The notes under the pieces were generated by a model, which saw nothing but the letters and a program-made list of their open reading frames with translations, was not told where the DNA came from and did no database searches. A program made the translations under genes and the position numbers. Shown here piece by piece: positions 47,056 to 55,024 of a stretch of 64,000 nt of DNA. How positions within the stretch are numbered: the stretch's first letter is position 1; each line of letters begins with the position of its first letter. This DNA is from Geothrix sp. (GTDB lineage Bacteria; Acidobacteriota; Holophagae; Holophagales; Holophagaceae): contig NZ_CP126625.1 of NCBI RefSeq assembly GCF_030219325.1, positions 3,460,857-3,524,856 on the forward strand, written 5' to 3'.

Positions 47056-47696
47056 CCACAACCCCGTCAGACCGGATCCGCCTGCTCATCGTCGACGATC
47101 ACCCCATCGTTCGCGACGGCCTGGTGTCCATTCTCCACGAAGGCGAGCCCGACCTCGAGGTGGTGGGAGAGGCTGGCGACGGCAGGGAGGCCGTGGAAAT
47201 CTGGCGGACCCTCCGTCCCTCCGTGACGATCATGGACCTCCAGCTTCCGGGCCAGACGGGCGTGGAGGCCATCAAGGCCATCCGCCGCGAAGACCCGGAG
47301 GCCAAGATCCTCGTCCTCACCACCTTCGACGGTGACGCGGACATCCAGCGGGCACTGGAGGCAGGTGCCCGCGGCTACCTCCTCAAGAGCGTGCGGCGGG
47401 CCATCCTCATTGAGGCCGTGCGCGCCGTCGACGCGGGCCACCGCTACCTTCCCCCGGCCACCGCCGCCCGCCTGGTGGAGGCCATGGAGTCCGAGCGCCT
47501 CACCCCGCGTGAACTCGACGTGCTCAAGCTGCTGGCCGAAGGCCAACGCAACCGGGAGATCGCGGATGTCCTGGGACTGGCCGAGCCCACCGTGAAGATC
47601 CACGTGAACAACCTGCTGCGGAAGCTTCAGGCCAAGGATCGCACCGAGGCCGCGGTGATCGCCCTCAAGCGGGGGCTGATCCACCTCGGGCAGTAG
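47052..47696 (+). CDS. NarL/FixJ-family response regulator
   Basis: A 214-residue regulator. The receiver has VDDHPIVRDGL, phospho-acceptor VTIMDLQLPGQ (aspartate near 62) and KSVRRA. A LuxR-type helix-turn-helix follows, LTPRELDVLKLLAEG and PTVKIHVNNLLRKL (near 150-195). The ATG overlaps the kinase stop (ATGA at 47052-47055), so the two form a co-translated pair. It is the most probable regulator of the divergent cytochrome operon, by position only. Confidence 0.93.
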   Translation: MTTTPSDRIRLLIVDDHPIVRDGLVSILHEGEPDLEVVGEAGDGREAVEIWRTLRPSVTIMDLQLPGQTGVEAIKAIRREDPEAKILVLTTFDGDADIQRALEAGARGYLLKSVRRAILIEAVRAVDAGHRYLPPATAARLVEAMESERLTPRELDVLKLLAEGQRNREIADVLGLAEPTVKIHVNNLLRKLQAKDRTEAAVIALKRGLIHLGQ

Positions 47697-47707
47697 CCGG
47701 GCTGGAC

Positions 47708-48037
47708 CTAGCGTTTGAACGTGAAGAACACCGCCCCCACCAGGCAGAGCCCTGCCCAGAGGTGGTTCAGGTGCAACCGCTCCCGCATCCAGGCCACCGT
47801 GAACACCGCGAAGACCAGGAGCGTGACGACCTCCTGGATGACCTTCAGCTGGGGCAGGCTGAAGCGCCCGTACCCGAGGCGGTTGGCGGGCACCATGAGG
47901 GTGTATTCGAAGAACGCGATGCCCCAGCTCACCAGGATGGCGACCCACAGGGAACTGTCCCGGTGATGCTTCAGGTGGCCGTACCAGGCGAAGGTCATGA
48001 AAATGTTGCTGAGCACCAGCAGGACAACCGTGCGCAT
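47708..48037 (-). CDS. DUF486 family small membrane protein
   Basis: A 109-residue protein with four TM helices. The segments NIFMTFAWYGHLKH, SWGIAFFEYTLMVPANRLGYG and the final LCLVGAVFFTFKR match DUF486 (DMT-like) proteins. These resemble small multidrug-resistance transporters, but the function is unknown. It converges on the NarL-type gene with an 11-bp gap and follows rny by 27 bp. Confidence 0.85.
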   Translation of the reverse strand: MRTVVLLVLSNIFMTFAWYGHLKHHRDSSLWVAILVSWGIAFFEYTLMVPANRLGYGRFSLPQLKVIQEVVTLLVFAVFTVAWMRERLHLNHLWAGLCLVGAVFFTFKR

Positions 48038-48064
48038 GGTCTCGCCCTCCCTGGGGGGTGACGC

Positions 48065-49705
48065 CTAGCGGGCGATCTCCACGGCGCGCAGTTCGCGCAT
48101 GACCGTGACCTTGATCTGACCGGGGTACTGCATCTCGGACTCGATGCGGCGCGAGACGTCCTTGGCGATCCAGTAGGCCTGGTCGTCGTTGACGGAGCCG
48201 GCGTCCACCAGGATGCGGATCTCGCGACCGGCCTGCATGGCGAAGCTCTTCTGCACGCCCTTGTAGCTGTTGGCGATGCCCTCGAGCTGCTCGAGACGCT
48301 TGACGTAGGTCTCCAGCATCTCGCGGCGGGCGCCGGGTCGGGCTGCGCTGAGGGCGTCGGCGGCGGTGATGAGCATGGCCTCCACCGTGCGGGGCTCGAA
48401 GTCCCCGTGGTGGCAGCTCATGGCGTGGATGACCTCTTCCTTCTCTCCGTAGCGCTGCATGAGCTGCATGCCGATCTCGATGTGGGTGCCTTCGACTTCC
48501 CGGTCGATGGCCTTGCCGATGTCGTGGAAGAGCCCCGCGCGGCGCGCCAACCTCGCGTCCGAGCCCATCTCACCGGCCATGTACTCGGCGATCCGGGCCA
48601 CCTCCTTGGTGTGCTCCAGCACGTTCTGGCCGTACGAGGTGCGGTAGTTCAGCCGACCCACGAGCTTGTGAAGTTTCGGATGGACGTCCGGAAAGCCCAG
48701 CTCGATGCAGGCGGCCTCGCCGATCTCCTTGAGGTGCTGGTCCATGTCCACCTTGACCTTCTCCACCACCTCCTCGATGCGGGCGGGGTGGATGCGGCCA
48801 TCGGCCAGGAGCTTGAGGATGGCCTGGCGGGCCACTTCGCGGCGGATGGGATCGAAGCTGGAGACGACGATGCTCTCCGGCGTGTCATCCACGATGAGGT
48901 CACAGCCCGTGGCCTTTTCCAGGGCCCTGATATTGCGGCCTTCCCGGCCGATGATGCGGCCCTTGAGGTCGTCGCTGGGCAGCTGGACGGAACTCACGGC
49001 CTGCTCGGCCACCACGTCGGAAGCCACCCGCTGGATGGCGGCGCCGATGGTCCAGCGGGCCTTCTTGGCGGCGTCTTCCACGGCCTCGTCCTCGATGCGC
49101 CGCACCATCTTGGCCGCGTCCATCTTGGCGGAGTACTCCAGCTGCGAGATCAGTTCCTTCTTGGCGTCGTCCCGGGTGAGGCCGGCGATCTCCTCGAGCC
49201 GCCGGGCCTGCTCCTCGACCAGCTGCTTGGCCTCCGCCTGCTTCGCCTCCAGCTTCTCAATCTCGGCCTTGCGCTTTTCCGACAGGACTTCGAGGTCCTT
49301 GGCCTTCTGATCCACCTGCTGGACCTTCTTGTCGAGGCCCTCCTCCTTGGACTGGAGGCCCTGCTCCTTCGCCTGGATCCGCTGCTCCTGCTTCTCCAGG
49401 TTGTTCTGGCGCTCGGTGAGGAGCTTCTCGGCTTCCTGGCGGGCCTGGAGGGCCTGTTCCTTGGCCTTGAGCTCGGATTCCTTCCGGACCGACTCGGCGT
49501 CCTTCGCCCCGCGCTCCATCAGCCGCTGGGCTTCGCGCTTGGCTTCCTCAAGCAGCCTCTCCCGTTCGGCCTTGATGTCCGATTCCGCGTTCGCCTTCGC
49601 CTGGGAGGCATCGGCCGTGGCCTTCTGGGCCCGCAGGGCCATGAGCAGGCCCACGCCCGCAGCCGCGAAGAACAGCAAGAGGAAGATCCAACTGATCAGA
49701 TTCAT
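48065..49705 (-). CDS. rny: Ribonuclease Y
   Basis: A 546-residue RNase Y, a membrane-anchored endoribonuclease that starts mRNA decay. An N-terminal TM helix (near 4-22) is followed by a long coiled coil to about 200, a KH domain with IIGREGRNIRALEKATG (near 250-266), and an HD domain with HDIGKAIDREVEGTH (near 365). The start is the ATG at 49703-49705 (MNLISWIF), with GGAG seven bases upstream. The frame to 49732 lacks a ribosome-binding site. zapA and a candidate structured RNA lie upstream. Confidence 0.95.
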   Translation of the reverse strand: MNLISWIFLLLFFAAAGVGLLMALRAQKATADASQAKANAESDIKAERERLLEEAKREAQRLMERGAKDAESVRKESELKAKEQALQARQEAEKLLTERQNNLEKQEQRIQAKEQGLQSKEEGLDKKVQQVDQKAKDLEVLSEKRKAEIEKLEAKQAEAKQLVEEQARRLEEIAGLTRDDAKKELISQLEYSAKMDAAKMVRRIEDEAVEDAAKKARWTIGAAIQRVASDVVAEQAVSSVQLPSDDLKGRIIGREGRNIRALEKATGCDLIVDDTPESIVVSSFDPIRREVARQAILKLLADGRIHPARIEEVVEKVKVDMDQHLKEIGEAACIELGFPDVHPKLHKLVGRLNYRTSYGQNVLEHTKEVARIAEYMAGEMGSDARLARRAGLFHDIGKAIDREVEGTHIEIGMQLMQRYGEKEEVIHAMSCHHGDFEPRTVEAMLITAADALSAARPGARREMLETYVKRLEQLEGIANSYKGVQKSFAMQAGREIRILVDAGSVNDDQAYWIAKDVSRRIESEMQYPGQIKVTVMRELRAVEIAR

Positions 49706-49805
49706 GGGGCGACTCCAAGGAAGAGGATCCAAAGAGCCACCAGCACCCGATATGAAAATCCCCGCTCAGTCGTGGAGGCGTGCCGAGTTCCCTAGTGTAT
49801 AGGGG

Positions 49806-49934
49806 GGAGACCAGGATCCCTGGCTAAGGCGCGCCGTCGCGCGGAACGCACAGGACAGGGGGAAGGGCTCCCTAGTCGACTTACGGAACAAGCGCTTGGC
49901 CATAATCACGGGCCTCGCAGGGAGATCAGTCTCC
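49806..49934 (-). ncRNA. ssrS: Candidate structured RNA between zapA and rny (possibly 6S RNA)
   Basis: On the minus strand GGAGAC (49929-49934) pairs with GTCTCC (49806-49811). Next TCCCTG pairs with CAGGGA, then AGG with CCT, across small internal loops including a symmetric 5 x 5 one. The centre can form an apical hairpin with GGGA/TCCC. A long rod with a central open region, located after zapA, fits 6S RNA, which in many bacteria is downstream of zapA. The length (about 129 nt) is short for 6S, and the 5' arm overlaps the zapA stop. The gene symbol is tentative. Confidence 0.4.
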
Positions 49935-50285
49935 GTCCTCGTCAAGGAGTGGCACGGGGGCGGAAGGTTCGTCCGGAACATCGCTCAGAAGCTTGGAAAG
50001 GGTCTGTTCCAGGTTGTGGGTGTGCTGGTTGGCTTCCCGTTCCAGACGCGCCACACGGTGCGCCAGGTTCAGGGCGCCCAGGAGGTACCAGGACGGAGTG
50101 TCGAGGCCCTTCGGGACGCTCCCCCATCTTAGCTGGCATTGGGAGTCCATGTCCTGAAAGGTGTCCTCCAGAATCTGCAGGGCCGCCACCAGGGTTTCCG
50201 GCTGATCCGTCTGGATCTGCAGGGAGCGGCCCTGGACCGTCACCGTGACCGGTCGGGTGCCCGGCAGCGGGACCTGGGCCTTCAT
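49926..50285 (-). CDS. zapA: Cell division protein ZapA
   Basis: A 119-residue ZapA-like protein that binds FtsZ and supports Z-ring bundling. The N-terminal globular part has VTVQGRSLQIQTDQPETLVAA, and the C-terminal half is helical (NLAHRVARLEREANQHTHNLE). The gene overlaps the upstream coiled-coil gene by 4 bp, so the two are co-translated, as expected for a ZapA-ZapB-like pair. The C-terminal tail is acidic. Confidence 0.8.
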   Translation of the reverse strand: MKAQVPLPGTRPVTVTVQGRSLQIQTDQPETLVAALQILEDTFQDMDSQCQLRWGSVPKGLDTPSWYLLGALNLAHRVARLEREANQHTHNLEQTLSKLLSDVPDEPSAPVPLLDEDGD

Positions 50286-50518
50286 CCCAGGGCCTCCAGG
50301 GCCCGGAGGATGGCCCCCACCTGGTCCTTCACGGCCTCGCGGTCCTTCTCCAGGACCGCCTTTTCGGCCAGGGCCTCCTCCAGGCTGGCCCGGAGGGACT
50401 GGAGCTCTTGGTCACCGGCAGCCCCGGCGGCCTTCAGCGCATCCAGTTCCTCTTTCAGCTGGTTCCGTTGCTGGACCAGGGCCTGCATCTTCGATTCGAG
50501 CTGTTTCAACAGGTCCAT
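50282..50518 (-). CDS. ZapB-like coiled-coil cell division protein
   Basis: A 78-residue, almost entirely coiled-coil protein (MDLLKQLESKMQALVQQRNQ and on), rich in Leu, Glu, Gln and Lys. Its size, heptad pattern and 4-bp overlap with zapA suggest a ZapB-like partner that joins ZapA at the septum. The sequence is too simple to prove homology. It follows pheT by 21 bp. Confidence 0.65.
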   Translation of the reverse strand: MDLLKQLESKMQALVQQRNQLKEELDALKAAGAAGDQELQSLRASLEEALAEKAVLEKDREAVKDQVGAILRALEALG

Positions 50519-50539
50519 GGACGCCTCGTGAAGCCCATC

Positions 50540-52462
50540 TTACGCCCGGAGCCTGGCCCCGAGCGACTCCGCCGCGGCCAGGGCCGCCGCCACCCAGCCG
50601 TCCACCTCTTCGCCCACGAGGGTCCGGTCCGCCTGGAAGCGCATGCGCATGAGCCAGGCCTGGCGGCCCTCCGGCAGGCTCTTGTGGCGGAAGACGTCCA
50701 CGCAGCGCAGGTCCTGGAGGGTGTCCTTGGGAAGCACGGCCCTCATCGCCACGGTCAGGGCCTCATGGGACTGGCCCAGGTCGACCAGGAGCGACAGGTC
50801 GCGCTCCACCAAGGGGAAGCGGCTGAAGGGACGGAAGGCCGGGATGATCCGCGCGCCTTCCCGGGGCAGGCTCTCCACCGGCACTTCAAACCCGAAGAGC
50901 CCCTCGCCGAGCGCCCGCAGCGGCGGCAGACCTTCCCATCCCAGGTCTCTCGCGATCCCGCTGAGATCGGCTTCGCGGACCGCCCGGGCAGGGCTCAGGT
51001 GGTCCTCCCCACCCAGGGTGCCGCCCCAGGCCACGCCCAGCATGAACTGCTCGACGGGGCCGGCGGGACCGCTGCCGTAGACCGGAGCCAGCTCGAACAG
51101 CCGCACCTCGCGGGCACCCTGCCGGAGATTCTGATTGGCGGTGGCCTGCAGGCTGGGAAGCAGCGAGCCGCGCATGACCGAGTACTCCTGGCCAAGGGAA
51201 TTGACCAGGGTGCGGCCCTCCGCCCCGTTCCCGGGGGCGGCGAAGGCAGCGTCCACCTCAGGGCTGATGAAGCCGTAGGTCACGGTCTGGTGGAAACCCA
51301 GCTGGGCCAACCGGCGGGCTAGGCGCTGCCGCTGGAGGTAGGCCGGCGCGAGGGGCTCCGGCGGGCCCTCCAGGGAGGGGAGTGCCGAGGGGATGTGCTC
51401 GTAGCCCCGGAGACGCAGCACTTCTTCTGCGAGATCCTCGGGGATCGCGAGGTCGTGTCGCCACGAAGGCGGCGTGATCTGGAGGGTGCCGCCGTCGAGG
51501 TCAGCCGCACAGCCCAGCCACCTGAGTGCTTCGGCCGCATCAGCCAAGGACAGGGGCTCCCCGGCAATGCGGGCGAGCAGCGTTCCCGTCAAGGGCACGG
51601 GTGCGGCACCAGCAGGAGCCGTGCCGGCGGTCCAGGCTCCCACCAGGGTTGCCTGGCACCAGGCCTGGAGGCGACCCACGAGCAGATTGCGCGCCACCAC
51701 GGCCATGTGGGGATCGGCCCCCCGTCCGAATCGATGCGAGGCGTCGGTGTGGAGGCTGTGGCGCCGCGCCGCAGCCTTCACGGGTTTCGGATCGAACCAG
51801 GCGCTCTCCAGCAGCACGCGCGTCGTGGCTTCAGTGACCTTGGTGCCGTCCCCGCCCATGACGCCCGCCAGTGCGATGGGACCCGCCTCGTCGGCGATGA
51901 CGAGGTCCTGCTCCACCAGCTTCCGCTCGACCCCATCCAGGGTCACCAGCGTTTCCCCGGCCTTGGCCCAGCGCACCGAGACGGCTCCCCGGATGCGGTC
52001 GGCATCGAAGGCGTGGGTGGGATGGCCATGGCGGTGCAGCAGCTCGTTGGAGGCATCCACGGCCGGAAGCCGCTTGGGCGTGGCCTCGAGCGCCAGGAGG
52101 AAGGACTGGATGTCGGCTGGCGTCGTGCCCGGCCCCAGCTCGAGCACGGCCGTGCTGTAGATGGGGCAGGCCGGGCTCTCGAGGCGCACCTCGACCACCG
52201 GCTTTCCCTCAGCAAGCGTGGGCATGGCGATCGGCGTCAGCGACTGCCGAAGCCGTGCCGCGACTTCGCGCGCCATGCCGCGATGCGACATGGCATCGCC
52301 CCGGTTCGCGGTGATGTCCACATCCAGCACGTCGCCACCCTCCCGGGAGGCGATGCCATCCACGGGAAAACCAAGGGAGGCCAGCAGCTCGGAAAGCTGG
52401 CGGGTCTCCAGGGCAGCGGCAGCAGGGATCTCCTGGGCCAGGGCCTTCCGCTCGATCCACAT
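50540..52462 (-). CDS. pheT: Phenylalanine-tRNA ligase beta subunit, short form
   Basis: A 640-residue PheT, the beta subunit of the heterotetrameric enzyme. The B3/B4 editing region (near 95-270) has HRHGHPTHAFDADRI, the B5 domain has SWRHDLAIPEDLAEEVLR, and the FDX-ACB domain forms the last 95 residues (FSRFPLVERDLSLL). The usual N-terminal EMAP II-like tRNA-binding domain is missing: the protein goes from a short start (MWIERKALAQEI) straight to the DVDITANRGDAMSHRGMARE region. The ATG overlaps the pheS stop by one base. Frame extension to 52588 is out-of-phase pheS. Confidence 0.93.
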   Translation of the reverse strand: MWIERKALAQEIPAAAALETRQLSELLASLGFPVDGIASREGGDVLDVDITANRGDAMSHRGMAREVAARLRQSLTPIAMPTLAEGKPVVEVRLESPACPIYSTAVLELGPGTTPADIQSFLLALEATPKRLPAVDASNELLHRHGHPTHAFDADRIRGAVSVRWAKAGETLVTLDGVERKLVEQDLVIADEAGPIALAGVMGGDGTKVTEATTRVLLESAWFDPKPVKAAARRHSLHTDASHRFGRGADPHMAVVARNLLVGRLQAWCQATLVGAWTAGTAPAGAAPVPLTGTLLARIAGEPLSLADAAEALRWLGCAADLDGGTLQITPPSWRHDLAIPEDLAEEVLRLRGYEHIPSALPSLEGPPEPLAPAYLQRQRLARRLAQLGFHQTVTYGFISPEVDAAFAAPGNGAEGRTLVNSLGQEYSVMRGSLLPSLQATANQNLRQGAREVRLFELAPVYGSGPAGPVEQFMLGVAWGGTLGGEDHLSPARAVREADLSGIARDLGWEGLPPLRALGEGLFGFEVPVESLPREGARIIPAFRPFSRFPLVERDLSLLVDLGQSHEALTVAMRAVLPKDTLQDLRCVDVFRHKSLPEGRQAWLMRMRFQADRTLVGEEVDGWVAAALAAAESLGARLRA

Positions 52463-53532
52463 CAGTCCAGCCCTCCCATGGCCCTGAGGAAGCGCTGATC
52501 GTTCTCGAAGAACAGGCGCAGGTCGGGCGTCTGACTCAGCATCATCGCCATGCGCTCGACGCCCATGCCGAAGGCCCAGCCGGACCATTCAGTCGGATCG
52601 ATGCCGGCGTACTTCAAGACATTGGGATGGATCAGGCCCGCGCCCAGGATCTCGACCCAGCCCGACCCCTTGCACACGCGGCAGCCCTGGGCGCCGCAGA
52701 GCGGGCAGCTCACGTCCACCTCGCAGCCCGGCTCCACGAAGGGGAAGTAGGAGGGCCGCAGGCGGATCTCGGTGTGGGGCCCGAAGAGCGCGCGGAGCGC
52801 GTACTCCAGGGTGCCCTTCAGGTGCTGCATGCCGATGCCGTGGCCCACGAGCATGCCCTCCACCTGGTGGAACATGGGGCTGTGGGTGGGATCGATCTCG
52901 TCCTTGCGGTACACGCGGCCCGGCGCGAGGAAGCGGATGCCGCCACGCGCGGCCAGTTCGGGCGCCACGCGCAGGAGCGTGCGCACCTGCACGGGGCTCG
53001 TGTGCGTACGGAGCAGGAGTTCCGGATGGGCCGCCAGGTAGAAGGTATCCGAGCTGGCCTTGGCCGGATGGTCCTCGGGGATGTTCAGGCCATCGAAGTT
53101 GTGGGCCTCGGTCTCCACCTCGGGCCCTTCCTCCACGTGGAAACCCAGGGGACGGAACACATCCACCAGTCGATCCATGAGGCGGTTCAGCGGATGCAGC
53201 GCGCCCCGGGCCGGCACGGGCGGCGGCAGGGTGGGATCCCAGCGGTCGGCCAGGGAAGCCAGCTGCTTCTTAGCGGCCTCAAGCTCGAGCTGGCGGGCCT
53301 TCAGGCCCTCCTCCCACTGCTGCTTCAATGCATTGATGGCGGCGCCGAGCTCGCGCTTCTGCTCCTTGGGTGCGCCTTTGAGCAGATCCATGAGTACCGC
53401 CGCGTGGCTGCCTTCGCGGCCGACGTAGACCCCCTTGAGGCGCAGGAGGGAATCCAGGTCGACGCAGGCGGACAGCGCCTGCGGGAAGACGCGTCCGGCC
53501 TCGACGATCTCGACGGGAAGCAGCTGATCCAT
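52462..53532 (-). CDS. pheS: Phenylalanine-tRNA ligase alpha subunit
   Basis: A 356-residue PheS catalytic subunit. The N-terminal coiled-coil tRNA-binding arm (near 60-110) is followed by class II motif 2 (RVYRKDEIDPTHSPMFHQVEG, near 200-220) and motif 3 (GWAFGMGVERMAMM, near 325). A four-cysteine insertion CPLCGAQGCRVCKGSGW near 275-291 is typical of many bacterial PheS proteins. It follows rplT and a terminator-like hairpin on the same strand, as in the infC-rpmI-rplT-pheST arrangement. Confidence 0.96.
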   Translation of the reverse strand: MDQLLPVEIVEAGRVFPQALSACVDLDSLLRLKGVYVGREGSHAAVLMDLLKGAPKEQKRELGAAINALKQQWEEGLKARQLELEAAKKQLASLADRWDPTLPPPVPARGALHPLNRLMDRLVDVFRPLGFHVEEGPEVETEAHNFDGLNIPEDHPAKASSDTFYLAAHPELLLRTHTSPVQVRTLLRVAPELAARGGIRFLAPGRVYRKDEIDPTHSPMFHQVEGMLVGHGIGMQHLKGTLEYALRALFGPHTEIRLRPSYFPFVEPGCEVDVSCPLCGAQGCRVCKGSGWVEILGAGLIHPNVLKYAGIDPTEWSGWAFGMGVERMAMMLSQTPDLRLFFENDQRFLRAMGGLD

Positions 53533-53563
53533 GGAACCCTCGGGGCAGGTGTCTCAAAACAGG

Positions 53564-53587
53564 GAAAGGCCGCTCGCGCGGCCTTTC
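53564..53587 (-). terminator. Hairpin between rplT and pheS
   Basis: A perfect 10-bp stem (53564-53573 with 53578-53587, loop TCGC) lies after rplT. On the minus strand the 3' side continues CCCTGTTTTG, a modest U run. It can terminate or attenuate read-through from infC-rpmI-rplT into pheST. E. coli also has a control point here, but through a leader peptide that I do not see. Confidence 0.65.
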
Positions 53588-53612
53588 GGGTGTCTGCGAT
53601 GGTGCGTCGCGT

Positions 53613-53960
53613 TCAGCCCTTGGCCACGGCCACGAGCTTGGTAAACGCTTCGGGATTGCGTACGGCGAGATCCGCGAGGATCTTGCGGTCGAGGTCCACG
53701 GAAGCCTTCTTCAGGCCGCCCATGAACTTGGAATAGCTGGTGCCGTTCTGGCCGCAGGCGGCGCTGATGCGCACCACCCAGAGGCGGCGGAAGTCGCGCT
53801 TCTTGACCTTGCGGTCGCGGTAGGCGTAGCCGAGGGCCTTCTCGACGGCTTCCTTGGCGGAACGGTACAGGCGGGACTTGGCACCGTAGAAGCCCTTGGC
53901 GAACTTCATCATGCGCTTGCGGCGCTGCGCGCGCTTGAAACCACGTTTGACGCGAGTCAT
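53613..53960 (-). CDS. rplT: 50S ribosomal protein L20
   Basis: A 115-residue L20 starting [18 protein letters not shown], with the family segment [20 protein letters not shown] (near 24-43) and [15 protein letters not shown]20 is required for early 50S assembly and in many bacteria represses its own operon by binding mRNA structures. The 191-bp gap before it contains an 8-bp hairpin (54039-54046 with 54053-54060) and a REP-like dyad. Confidence 0.97.
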   Translation of the reverse strand: MTRVKRGFKRAQRRKRMMKFAKGFYGAKSRLYRSAKEAVEKALGYAYRDRKVKKRDFRRLWVVRISAACGQNGTSYSKFMGGLKKASVDLDRKILADLAVRNPEAFTKLVAVAKG

Positions 53961-54108
53961 GTTGCTTCCTTTCCTCGAGGCAGCTCAGAAAGAGCGTTTG
54001 AAGGCCTCATCGGGGGTGACCTCAGCCACCGGGTTGAACCTTCGATTCTAGGATCGAAGGCTGTTTAGAACAAGCGCCGAACAGGCTTTGCCTGCGAGGT
54101 GCGCGGGA

Positions 54109-54141
54109 TCCGGGGTGTACGCGTATGCGCGGAACCCCGGA
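54109..54141. repeat. REP-like palindrome, copy B
   Basis: A 33-bp imperfect palindrome from TCCGGGGTGTACGCG to CCCCGGA, related in ends and interior to 28453-28486. It lies 10 bp after the rpmI stop, in the rpmI-rplT gap. It might also act as an mRNA structure in this operon. Confidence 0.45.
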
Positions 54142-54151
54142 GAGAATTGAC

Positions 54152-54355
54152 TCAGGCGTAAGGCAGCATCGCGGCGACGGCCTTCTGGTCGGCCTTCGAA
54201 ACCATCCGGCCCATGTCCAGCTGGCGCTTCCGCTTGGCGGTCTTCTTCGTCAGGATGTGCCGCTGGTGCGAGCAGCCGCGCTTGAACTTGCCGCCGGCGG
54301 TCTTCTTGAAGCGCTTCTGGGCGCCCTTGTGGGTCTTGATCTTGTATCCGCTCAT
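54152..54355 (-). CDS. rpmI: 50S ribosomal protein L35
   Basis: A 67-residue basic protein starting [19 protein letters not shown], with the L35 signature [20 protein letters not shown] and [14 protein letters not shown]. The start is the ATG at 54353-54355, 7 bp after infC. The frame continues upstream to 54574, but only as an out-of-phase reading of infC. Confidence 0.97.
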   Translation of the reverse strand: MSGYKIKTHKGAQKRFKKTAGGKFKRGCSHQRHILTKKTAKRKRQLDMGRMVSKADQKAVAAMLPYA

Positions 54356-54362
54356 GGGTTCC

Positions 54363-54950
54363 TCACTGGATCGGGGCTTCGGTTGCTGGTGTTTCGGCCT
54401 TGGCTGGCTTGGGCTTCTTGGGTGCTTTCGGGACTTCGATGATCTTGGGAGCGAGAATCGCGTGCATGTCGCGACCATCAATGCCGGCACCCTTTTCCAC
54501 GATGGCCTTGTCGCCGACGCGCTGGATGACTTCCTCGATGATCCGGTAGCCGATGTCTCGGTGGACGACTTCACGTCCGCGGAACATGACCACCACTTTG
54601 ACTTTGTCTTCCTCCTCCAGGAACCGCAGGATGTGTTTCACTTTGAAATCGAAGTCGTGGTCATCGGTCTTGGGTCGGAACTTCACTTCCTTGACGACGA
54701 TGTTTTTCTGTTTCGCACGGGCGGCGTGTTCCCGCTTGGCTTCCATGAATTTGTACTTGCCGTAGTCCATGATTCGGCAGACTGGCGGCTGTGCGTTTCC
54801 GGCGACTTCCACCAGATCGAGACCACGCTCTTCTGCGATCCGGATGGCCTGGTGAGGAGGCATCACGCCAAGCTGTTCGCCATCTTCGGAGATGACGCGG
54901 ACCTCTTGGGCCCGGATGCCGTCGTTGATGCGGGTCTCGTTCGGACGAAT
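54363..54950 (-). CDS. infC: Translation initiation factor IF-3 with AUU start codon
   Basis: A 195-residue IF-3 that keeps 30S free and checks the start codon and initiator tRNA. The reading begins at ATT (54948-54950), giving (I/M)[17 protein letters not shown], the exact family N-terminus. GGGGAGG stands five bases upstream. There is no ATG/GTG/TTG until 28 codons later, which would delete conserved residues. AUU lets IF-3 discriminate against its own start and so autoregulate, as known in E. coli. The C-terminal domain has [16 protein letters not shown] and a Lys/Pro/Ala tail. Confidence 0.95.
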   Translation of the reverse strand: MRPNETRINDGIRAQEVRVISEDGEQLGVMPPHQAIRIAEERGLDLVEVAGNAQPPVCRIMDYGKYKFMEAKREHAARAKQKNIVVKEVKFRPKTDDHDFDFKVKHILRFLEEEDKVKVVVMFRGREVVHRDIGYRIIEEVIQRVGDKAIVEKGAGIDGRDMHAILAPKIIEVPKAPKKPKPAKAETPATEAPIQ

Positions 54951-55024
54951 GGTTCCTCCCCTAGTTGCACAAGGACAAAAAGTCTAACACTTGACTTGAC
55001 CTTCGCCAAGCACGGAAAACCAAA

